Below are positions 1 through 5,985 of a stretch of DNA of 11,632 nucleotides, piece by piece. The position numbers and the translations under genes are program-made. This stretch comes from CAINVV01 sp964506325 (GTDB lineage: Bacteria > Bacteroidota > Bacteroidia > Bacteroidales > Prolixibacteraceae). Location: NCBI GenBank assembly GCA_964506325.1, contig CAZDLO010000108.1, positions 1 through 11,632 on the forward strand. Direction: 5' to 3'. Each line of letters begins with the position of its first letter. The first letter of the stretch is position 1. The notes under the pieces are model-generated. The model saw only the letters and a program-made list of their open reading frames with translations, was not told the origin of the DNA and ran no database searches.

Positions 1-2066
1 TATTAACTGATGGAAGTATTACATGGTATGGCTTTGATATGGACATTACCAGACGGAAACAGGCCGAGGAGGCCTTGCACCACAATGAATTGTTACAGTC
101 CAAAATGCTGGTGAATATTGGCGATGTGATAGTCATTATCGACAAGGAAGGAATTAACCGGCACAAAAGTTCAAACATCGAAAGGTGGTTTGGCTGGAAA
201 CCGGAAGAGGTTGTTGGGAAAAGCACCTGGGAAAATGTGCACCCCGACGATCTGAATTCGGCACAGCAATTTGTTGGCAACCTTATGAACAAAACCGACT
301 CGGTCGGAACTACCGAATGTCGCTACCGTTGCAAAGACGGAAGCTACAAATGGATAGAGATTTCTATGACAAATCTCATTAACGATCCTGATATCCAGGG
401 AATTCTGGGAAACTACCACGACATCACCGAACGCAAGCTGGTCGAACAGGAGTTAATTATAGCGAAAGATAGTGCCCAGGAAAGCGAAACCAGATTAAAA
501 TTGGCAACATCTGCCGGCCATCTTGGTATTTGGGATTGGAATGTAAAGGATAATGTGATGGTATGGGACGATAGAATGTTTGAACTATATGGTATTGCCA
601 AAGATACTTTTCCAAGCAATATTGATGCATGGACAAATGGTTTACATCCTGACGACAAACAAAGGGCAATCGATGAATGTTATGCTTCATTGAATAATGG
701 TAAAAGTTTTGATACCTCCTTTAGAGTTGTTCATCCAAATGGAAAAATTGTCCATGTCAAGGCTAATGCACTCGTATTTAAAGAACCTGACGGAAAGCCC
801 CAGCGGATGATCGGCATAAACAAAGACGTTTCAGAAAGCGTATACGCAGAGGAACAATTAATTTTAGCCAAAGAACATGCTGAACAAAGCGACCGCCTGA
901 AATCTGCTTTCCTGGCTAACATGAGCCACGAAATCCGCACCCCGATGAACGGAATACTAGGTTTTGCCGAACTTTTAAAAGATTCTGATCTTAACAGTGA
1001 ACAACAGCAGGATTACATCCGGATCATCGAAAAAAGCGGGGCAAGGATGCTTAATATCATCAACGATATTGTTGATATTTCGAAAATCGAATCACAGCAA
1101 ATGAAAGTTTCGGTTTCGGTAACCAATGTGAATGAGAAAATCGAATACATCCATACCTTTTTCAAACCGGAAACCGATAAAAAAGGGATTGAATTGCGCT
1201 TTAATAATGGCTTGCCTGAAATAAAAGCCAGTATACTGACAGACAAAGAAAAAATCTATGCCATCCTGACCAACCTGGTTAAAAATGCGATCAAATTCTG
1301 CGATGAGGGTGTCATCGAAATTGGGTATAACCTCGTAGAGTCGTTGCATGCAACGCCTCTACCGAATACCACAACGTCTCTGCCAAATCCCGAAATGTCG
1401 CTGCAATTTTATGTAAAAGACACCGGTATCGGAATTCCGAAAAACAGGCAGGAAGCGATCTTCGATCGTTTTGTTCAGGCCGATATTGCCGACAAAAGAG
1501 CCTTTCAGGGTGCAGGTTTAGGATTATCTATTTCGAAAGCCTATGTTGAAATGCTTGGCGGTCAGATTTGGGTCGAAAGCGAAGAAGGAAAAGGAAGTAC
1601 ATTCTATTTTACCCTACCCTATCGCACAGAACTGGAAGAAGAACCCACGGTTACAAATATTTCGATCAAAGAAGCAGAAACTCTGATTCATAATCTGAAA
1701 ATACTAATTGCCGAAGATGATGAGGTATCCGAAAAGCTTCTTGAAACGATAGTTAAGAAATTCAGTCTGAAAATTTTCAAAGCCAAAACGGGGTTTGAAG
1801 CTATTGCAGCTTGCCACGATCATCCCGACATTGATTTGGTTCTGATGGATATTAAAATGCCCGGAATGGACGGCTATGAAGCTACACGACAAATACGACA
1901 ATTCAATCCTGGTGTGGTTATAATTGCACAGACAGCATATGCATTAATAGGAGACAGCTACAGGGCAAAGATGGTCGGATGCAACGATTATATCGTAAAA
2001 CCCATCGATAAAATACAATTCCACAATATGATTAATAAACATTTCAGGGAACAAGTAGCTAGTTAG
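1..2066 (+). CDS. Hybrid sensor histidine kinase (PAS-PAS-HisKA-HATPase-REC), 5' end outside window
   Basis: This is the C-terminal part of a hybrid two-component sensor kinase. The reading frame is open to the left edge (codons begin at base 3). The residues before the first in-window ATG (base 39), LTDGSITWYGFDMDIT, look like the end of a PAS/PAC domain, so that ATG is internal. Numbering from it, a PAS/PAC domain lies at about 18-135 and a second at about 147-268. The H-box is at 291-301 (His297 the phosphoacceptor), with HATPase N-box Asn416, G1 DTGIGIP 461-467, F-box FDRF 475-478 and G2 GAGLGLS 491-497. A receiver domain occupies about 553-670 (acidic Glu559/Asp560/Asp561, phosphoacceptor Asp604, Thr632, Lys654). 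There is no DNA-binding output domain, so phosphotransfer to another protein is expected. No transmembrane segment is seen in this part. A repeat-derived insert of about 23 residues lies in the ATPase domain. The gene directly precedes gvpL on the same strand, which suggests co-expression with gas-vesicle genes; the signal is unknown. Confidence 0.93.
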   Translation, partial: LTDGSITWYGFDMDITRRKQAEEALHHNELLQSKMLVNIGDVIVIIDKEGINRHKSSNIERWFGWKPEEVVGKSTWENVHPDDLNSAQQFVGNLMNKTDSVGTTECRYRCKDGSYKWIEISMTNLINDPDIQGILGNYHDITERKLVEQELIIAKDSAQESETRLKLATSAGHLGIWDWNVKDNVMVWDDRMFELYGIAKDTFPSNIDAWTNGLHPDDKQRAIDECYASLNNGKSFDTSFRVVHPNGKIVHVKANALVFKEPDGKPQRMIGINKDVSESVYAEEQLILAKEHAEQSDRLKSAFLANMSHEIRTPMNGILGFAELLKDSDLNSEQQQDYIRIIEKSGARMLNIINDIVDISKIESQQMKVSVSVTNVNEKIEYIHTFFKPETDKKGIELRFNNGLPEIKASILTDKEKIYAILTNLVKNAIKFCDEGVIEIGYNLVESLHATPLPNTTTSLPNPEMSLQFYVKDTGIGIPKNRQEAIFDRFVQADIADKRAFQGAGLGLSISKAYVEMLGGQIWVESEEGKGSTFYFTLPYRTELEEEPTVTNISIKEAETLIHNLKILIAEDDEVSEKLLETIVKKFSLKIFKAKTGFEAIAACHDHPDIDLVLMDIKMPGMDGYEATRQIRQFNPGVVIIAQTAYALIGDSYRAKMVGCNDYIVKPIDKIQFHNMINKHFREQVAS
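1335..1383. repeat. REP-like palindromic element embedded in the kinase coding sequence
   Basis: Bases 1335-1362 form a 28-bp near-perfect palindrome: GTAGAG, then tc, then GTTGCATGCAAC, then gc, then CTCTAC, with one mismatched pair (position 7 of each arm). A second copy of the right half, AACGTCTCTGC, follows at about 1373-1383 after a short AT-rich spacer. Palindromes of this GTAGAG...CTCTAC type are, from memory, abundant intergenic repeats in Bacteroidota and cyanobacteria. Here the element is in frame and encodes a Pro/Thr/Ser-rich stretch at residues 433-455, between an expected beta-strand (EIGYNL) and the strand leading to the DTGIGIP box. It reads as a repeat insertion tolerated in a surface loop. 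Confidence 0.75.
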
Positions 2067-2113
2067 TGACTGTTTACATTCGAACAGTTCCTGAAACGAT
2101 TGAATTTAATGTG

Positions 2114-2869
2114 ATGGGGAAATTAATATACAGCATATTGTCGTGCGGTTCCGGTTCGGAGAACTTAAAGGCACTTTTCTCAGGAATGAAGGGAATTGCA
2201 GAAGCTGAATTGTCGGTTGTTTCTCTGGATCAGATCTCGGCTGTTGTCAGCGACCTCGAAAAAGCTGATTTAATAGCAGATCAAACCAACGCCATCGCCT
2301 TTGCCGGAATCATTGAAAACCTGGAACAACATTTTACGCTACTTCCGATGCGCTATGGTTCCATTATGGAATCTGCCGAGTTGATTCGGAAAATGCTGGA
2401 GTTAAACTACACTGAATTTGAGCAAAACTTACAGAAAGTCGAGAATCAGAGCGAATTCGGACTGAAAGTCTTTTGTAATTCAGAAAAACTGAAAGAGCAA
2501 TTGCGAATAAAATATGAAAACGATGAACTCCCTCCTGTTAAAGCGAATCAGGAAATTAGAAAATCGGTGTTTCTCGATTACATCAATAATAAACTGAAAG
2601 AGCATCGCTTAGAGGAAAAGCTGGTAAGTTATGTCGATTTAATCATTGCAGAGTTTTCCGAAAAACTCACCCGGCTCCATGCAGTGTCTAAAATCAGAAA
2701 AAGAACTACTTCAACGATTTTGATCGATGCAGTTTTTTTATTAAAAAAGGAGATGAAAGACGAACTGATTCAGGCAGTTAAAGAATCACAAAACAAACAT
2801 CCGGAGCTGAATTATATGCTGACAGGCCCCTGGCCTCCCTATAATTTTGTTGACATAAATATAAAATGA
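2114..2869 (+). CDS. gvpL: Gas vesicle protein, GvpL/GvpF family
   Basis: GvpF/GvpL proteins are accessory or minor components of gas vesicles, the hollow protein shells that give cells buoyancy; they bind GvpA and help assembly. The family signs are LLPMRYGSIM in the N-terminal domain, a long helical middle part (about residues 100-235 of the longer reading) and the near-terminal signature LTGPWPPYNFV, which ends a few residues before the stop. I chose the ATG at 2114 because MGKLIYSIL matches the usual start of the family, where the first beta-strand begins at once. An in-frame GTG at 2066 would add 16 residues and overlap the kinase stop TAG by one base, which would allow translational coupling. 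GvpK follows after 7 bases. L and F cannot be separated from sequence alone, so the letter in the symbol is tentative. Confidence 0.9.
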   Translation: MGKLIYSILSCGSGSENLKALFSGMKGIAEAELSVVSLDQISAVVSDLEKADLIADQTNAIAFAGIIENLEQHFTLLPMRYGSIMESAELIRKMLELNYTEFEQNLQKVENQSEFGLKVFCNSEKLKEQLRIKYENDELPPVKANQEIRKSVFLDYINNKLKEHRLEEKLVSYVDLIIAEFSEKLTRLHAVSKIRKRTTSTILIDAVFLLKKEMKDELIQAVKESQNKHPELNYMLTGPWPPYNFVDINIK

Positions 2870-2876
2870 TCATTAA

Positions 2877-3233
2877 ATGAGTGAAAATAAAATACTTTTT
2901 AATACCGATACGATTGACCTCTCTATCGAAGAAATTTCAGCAGAGTTTGAAAAATTAACACACCTTGAAGACTCCAGGCTTTCATTGAATCCTGAAAATG
3001 CCGATTCAGGTCTGGCAAAACTGGTACTGACACTTATTGAACTGATCAGGAAACTGGTTGAGAAACAGGCCATGAGACGGGTTGACGGTGGATTACTGAC
3101 CGAGGAAGAAATTGAACGTATGGGAGAAACACTCATGAAACTGGAGAATAAAATGGAAGAGCTTAAAAAGTACTTCAACCTCACCGACAGGGACTTAAAT
3201 ATTAACCTCGGTCCGTTAGGCGACTTGATGTAG
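2877..3233 (+). CDS. gvpK: Gas vesicle protein GvpK
   Basis: GvpK is a small, conserved accessory protein needed for gas-vesicle formation in several organisms; its biochemical role is not settled. The 118-residue product has a short variable N-terminus (1-35), then the highly conserved core: LNPENADSGLAKLVLTLIEL, a helical stretch with the RRVDGG motif at about 67-72, the LTEEEIERMG helix, a charged helix LENKMEELKKYF, and the typical ending LTDRDLNINLGPLGDL. It has no signal peptide or membrane segment. It starts 7 bases after the gvpL stop and lacks a Shine-Dalgarno sequence, so it is probably translated from the same mRNA. It is the last gvp gene before a 502-base gap and so probably ends the operon on this side. 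Confidence 0.95.
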   Translation: MSENKILFNTDTIDLSIEEISAEFEKLTHLEDSRLSLNPENADSGLAKLVLTLIELIRKLVEKQAMRRVDGGLLTEEEIERMGETLMKLENKMEELKKYFNLTDRDLNINLGPLGDLM

Positions 3234-3361
3234 TATGAATTCGATATTAAATTGACTAACAGAGGAATTTTTGGATACGGATGGGGGTTCAGCCCGGTAT
3301 AGGCGCAATAATACACTCCTTCGCCGATTTGCCCCGGGTGTGAAAAAAACGAAAGAAAACT

Positions 3362-3437
3362 GTCCGTGCAAACGAATCTTTCAAAGCATAAACTTTCTAT
3401 CGGACGGAACTGAATTCGCGATCAAAATTGCAGTTCC
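3362..3437. other. Small hairpin region downstream of gvpK
   Basis: GGAACTG (3406-3412) pairs with CAGTTCC (3431-3437). AATT/AATT extends the stem inside, with one bulged C and a 9-base loop. Just outside, GTCCG (3362-3366) can pair with CGGAC (3401-3405). The hairpin is followed by an A run, not a T run, so it is not a standard + strand intrinsic terminator. It may be a weak structured 3' UTR or chance. Confidence 0.3.
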
Positions 3438-3458
3438 ATAAAAAAAAAAGAGTAATTA

Positions 3459-3522
3459 AGAGACTGTTTTAAATTTCGTTCATTTTGATTTTGGGCGAAA
3501 TTTCAAGTTTTAAACAGTTTCT
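3459..3522. repeat. Imperfect 64-bp palindrome, MITE-like
   Basis: The left arm AGAGACTGTTTTAAA...TTTCG (3459-3478) is the reverse complement, with a few mismatches and a 6-base insertion, of the right arm CGAAATTT...TTAAACAGTTTCT (3496-3522). A 17-base AT-rich loop separates them. It carries no coding capacity. It resembles a miniature inverted-repeat element or a fused pair of insertion-sequence ends, but I do not recognise the family. It could also act as a terminator for the gvp operon, although no clear T tract follows. Confidence 0.5.
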
Positions 3523-3565
3523 AACATTTGACGAATTATTTAGACAACAAATTCAACATAAATAC

Positions 3566-3711
3566 AATAAATGCTTAATGTCGTATTTCAATTTACCTCT
3601 AAATTCCTAAAGGGGACTTCTTGCATCTATCAGAATTTCGGATAATTGCAACAAAAAAGTCCCTTTGGGGGTTTGGGGTGTATAAACACGGCATTAATTA
3701 GTTGTTGTTAC
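3566..3711 (+). repeat. Long REP-like palindromic repeat, copy A (upstream of dnaK)
   Basis: This copy aligns base by base with 5754-5905 (about 90% identical by eye, with one 1-base and one 5-base indel). Its core (about 3596-3673) is a long imperfect palindrome centred near 3636. CCTCTAAA and CTAAAGGGGACTT on the left face AAGTCCCTTTGGGGG on the right, and TTGCA/TGCAA and TATC/GATA pair nearer the centre. GGGGACTT / AAGTCCC palindromes of this kind are, from memory, frequent between genes in Bacteroidota. The repeat ends about 25 bases before the dnaK start codon, so it is likely to lie in or just upstream of the dnaK 5' untranslated region. Confidence 0.85.
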
Positions 3712-3720
3712 TTAAAATAC

Positions 3721-3728
3721 AAGGAGAA
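3721..3728 (+). promoter_or_regulatory. Shine-Dalgarno-like ribosome binding site of dnaK
   Basis: AAGGAGAA at 3721-3728 lies about 8-9 bases before the ATG at 3736. It supports that ATG over the in-frame start at 3646. Most other genes in this window lack such a sequence, as is usual in Bacteroidota. Confidence 0.6.
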
Positions 3729-3735
3729 CGAAATA

Positions 3736-5541
3736 ATGGGTAAAATTCTGGGGATTGATTTAGGAACGACAAACTCCTGTATGGCAGTGATAGAAGGCAA
3801 TGAATCGGTTGTGATCCTGAACGCCGAAGGTCACCGCACTACCCCATCTATTGTTGGATTTACAAGTAGCGGCGAGTATAAAATCGGCGATCCGGCCAGA
3901 CGTCAAGCCATTACAAACCCGATCAATACCATTTTTTCCATTAAACGGTTTATGGGTGAAAACTTTGATCAGGTTCAAAAAGAGATTGGCAGGGTTCCCT
4001 ACCAGGTTGTGAATGGCGAAAACAATACACCCCGTGTTAACATTTTCGGGCAATTGTATTCACCTCAGGAGATCTCGGCCATGCTATTGATGAAAATGAA
4101 GAAAACAGCCGAAGGTTATCTGGGGCAGGAAATACACGAGGCTGTGATTACTGTGCCTGCTTATTTTAGTGACTCACAAAGACAGGCAACCAAAGAAGCA
4201 GGAGAAATTGCCGGCCTCACCGTTAAACGCATAATCAACGAACCAACCGCAGCCGCATTGGCTTACGGACTGGATAAAAGACATTCCGACATTAAAGTTG
4301 CTGTTTACGACCTGGGTGGAGGTACTTTCGATATTTCGATTCTCGAACTCGGGAATGGTATTTTTGAAGTGAAATCAACAAATGGAAATACCCATCTGGG
4401 TGGCGACGATTTTGATCAGGCAATCATTGCCTGGTTGTTGAATGAATTCAGAAAAGACCAGGGCGTGCAGTTACCCAAAGACCCACAGATACTTCAGCGC
4501 CTGAAAGAAGCCGCCGAAAATGCAAAAATCGAACTAACCACTTCGCTTGAAACCGAGATCAATCTGCCGTATATCATGACGGTTGACGGCAGCCCCAGAC
4601 ACCTGGTAAAAAAGCTTACCCGGGCTAATTTTGAACTACTCATCGACAGCCTGCTTCAATCAACCATTCAATCCTGCCGGCTGGCCCTTAAAAATGCCCG
4701 GATAAATGGGTCCGATCTGGATGAAATTATCCTGGTTGGCGGATCTACCCGAATTCCGGCGGTACAACAAATGGTCCGTGATTTTTTTGGAAAAGAACCT
4801 TCCAAAGGCGTAAATCCCGACGAGGTAGTTGCCATTGGCGCCGCCATTCTGGGAGGAGTTCTTTCAGGGGAAGTGAAAGATGTATTGCTGCTCGATGTGA
4901 CTCCGCTTTCTCTGGGTATCGAAACCCGGGGTGGTATAATGAGCAGGCTGATCGAGGCCAATACAACAATTCCCACAAGTCAGTCTGAAGTTTTCTCGAC
5001 TGCCGCCGACTACCAATCTTCAGTTGAAATCCACGTGCTTCAGGGCGAACGGCTCATGGCCAATCAGAACAAAAGTATTGGTCATTTCCACCTCGATGAA
5101 ATACCTTCCCTGCGAAGGGGAATTCCGAAAATTGAAGTAATCTTCGACATCGATGCCAATGGAATCCTGCATGTGACGGCCAAAGATCAGTTGACCGATA
5201 AGTCACAGAAGATTCGCATTGAGGCTACTTCCGGACTCACGGAAGAGGATATTTCACGCATGAAAGAAGAAGCCAGGCTACATGCTCAGGAAGATAAAGA
5301 AATGAAGCATAAAGTTGTTAAAAAAAATCAGGCCGAAATTCTTATTCAGGAAACCGAAAACCTTCTGAAAACTGAGGAAAAATCACTTTCAAGTGACAAA
5401 AAGAAGGCAATTGAACATGCATTTGAAGAATTGAAATTAACGTATCGGGGTGATTATTTTACAGATATGATTGAGGCGATGGAAGAGCTGAAGTCGATAT
5501 GCAAAATTGTTGGAGAAGAACTGATCAGGGACAAAGACTGA
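3736..5541 (+). CDS. dnaK: DnaK (Hsp70) chaperone homologue without acidic C-terminal tail
   Basis: This is an ATP-dependent Hsp70 chaperone that would bind exposed hydrophobic segments of client proteins in the cytoplasm. The start at 3736 gives MGKILGIDLGTTNS, the standard DnaK opening. The ATPase domain (1-380) keeps the phosphate-1 loop (7-14), Lys70, YDLGGGTFDIS (191-201) and ILVGGSTRIP (332-341). The linker VLLLDVTPLSLGIE is at 383-396. The substrate-binding beta domain runs to about 500 and the helical lid to the end. At 601 residues it is shorter than the usual 630-640: the disordered acidic tail (EEV/EVK-type ending) is missing and the protein ends in ELIRDKD. Several otherwise conserved beta-domain sites differ (TAADYQSS, EIPSLRRGIP where GIPPAPRGVP is common), which suggests a second, specialised DnaK. 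No dnaJ or grpE is adjacent. It lies alone between two copies of the same repeat, downstream of gvpK. Confidence 0.95.
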   Translation: MGKILGIDLGTTNSCMAVIEGNESVVILNAEGHRTTPSIVGFTSSGEYKIGDPARRQAITNPINTIFSIKRFMGENFDQVQKEIGRVPYQVVNGENNTPRVNIFGQLYSPQEISAMLLMKMKKTAEGYLGQEIHEAVITVPAYFSDSQRQATKEAGEIAGLTVKRIINEPTAAALAYGLDKRHSDIKVAVYDLGGGTFDISILELGNGIFEVKSTNGNTHLGGDDFDQAIIAWLLNEFRKDQGVQLPKDPQILQRLKEAAENAKIELTTSLETEINLPYIMTVDGSPRHLVKKLTRANFELLIDSLLQSTIQSCRLALKNARINGSDLDEIILVGGSTRIPAVQQMVRDFFGKEPSKGVNPDEVVAIGAAILGGVLSGEVKDVLLLDVTPLSLGIETRGGIMSRLIEANTTIPTSQSEVFSTAADYQSSVEIHVLQGERLMANQNKSIGHFHLDEIPSLRRGIPKIEVIFDIDANGILHVTAKDQLTDKSQKIRIEATSGLTEEDISRMKEEARLHAQEDKEMKHKVVKKNQAEILIQETENLLKTEEKSLSSDKKKAIEHAFEELKLTYRGDYFTDMIEAMEELKSICKIVGEELIRDKD

Positions 5542-5985
5542 CAAGTGAAACCCTCATGCACTATCGTTCACAATATAGCATGTAAATTGCCCTGGGGGTT
5601 CCATACGTACGTTCTGATTTTTAACAAATTAATACTGTTATTTACGTATGAAACGAGCATGGGCCAATCCCACAAAAGGTGATGTAAATACACTTGCGAG
5701 TTCCATGAGTACTTGCTGACTTACAATAATTTAACAAATATATTTACGAGTGAAATAAATGCTTAAATGTCGTATTTCATTTCAATTTACCCCTAAATCC
5801 CTAATGGGGACTTCTTGCATCTATCATAATTTCAGATAATTGCAGCAAAAAAGCCCATTTAGGGGTTTGGTGGGTATCAACACGACAATAATTAGTTCTT
5901 GTTACTAATTCCAATTGTTAGAAAGTAATCCCCTGTGTTATTGTAACAAAAAGTCACCCGATTTTTAAACCTCCAATTGTAAAAG
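5542..5985. other. Gene-free convergent region between dnaK and the ceramidase-family gene
   Basis: This 444-base spacer separates two genes that end towards each other. I see no coding sequence. Bases 5542-5753 are AT-rich without recognisable structure. Bases 5754-5905 hold repeat copy B, whose long hairpin could stop transcription from either side. Near 5949-5968 a weak stem (AAAAaGTC / GATTTTT) flanked by A and T runs could be a minor bidirectional terminator. Confidence 0.6.
5754..5905 (+). repeat. Long REP-like palindromic repeat, copy B (downstream of dnaK)
   Basis: This is a direct-orientation copy of 3566-3711. The palindrome core runs from about 5790 to 5865 with its centre near 5830. 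CCCCTAAAT (5790-5798) pairs perfectly with ATTTAGGGG (5857-5865), and inside it AATGGGGACTT faces AAGCCCATT. Compared with copy A, an A-to-T change in the left arm (AAAGGGG to AATGGGG) is matched by a T-to-A change in the right arm (CCCTTT to CCCATT). It carries a 5-base tandem duplication (ATTTC) absent from copy A. It lies 213 bases after the dnaK stop. Confidence 0.85.

Larger units (their letters stand above)
3234..3735. other. Gene-free region between gvpK and dnaK, rich in palindromes
   Basis: I see no credible gene in these 502 bases. They hold a small hairpin region (3362-3437), an A10 run next to it (3440-3449), a 64-bp palindrome (3459-3522), the first copy of a roughly 150-bp repeat (3566-3711) and a Shine-Dalgarno-like sequence before dnaK. 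I found no convincing Bacteroidota promoter (TTTG plus TAnnTTTG) on the + strand, so the start of dnaK transcription is unresolved. The in-frame extension of dnaK back to 3646 is just translation through the repeat. Confidence 0.7.

Noticed and set aside
39..41. ATG at 39 as the start of the kinase
   Set aside because: The frame is open to the left edge and the upstream residues continue a PAS/PAC domain, so the gene starts outside the window.
2873..3316. 147-codon open frame on the minus strand
   Set aside because: It lies antisense to gvpK, is Ser-rich low-complexity as expected from antisense frames, and shows no domain.
3646..3735. A 30-residue N-terminal extension of DnaK
   Set aside because: It is translated from repeat A, does not resemble any DnaK N-terminus, and the ATG at 3736 has a Shine-Dalgarno-like sequence before it.
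5542..5753. A small RNA or tRNA gene in the dnaK downstream spacer
   Set aside because: No cloverleaf, conserved TTCGA arm or clear hairpin with a T tract was found.
3566..5905. A composite transposon carrying dnaK
   Set aside because: The flanking repeats have no transposase coding capacity, and no target duplication or terminal inverted repeat is visible; they fit REP-like elements better than insertion sequences.
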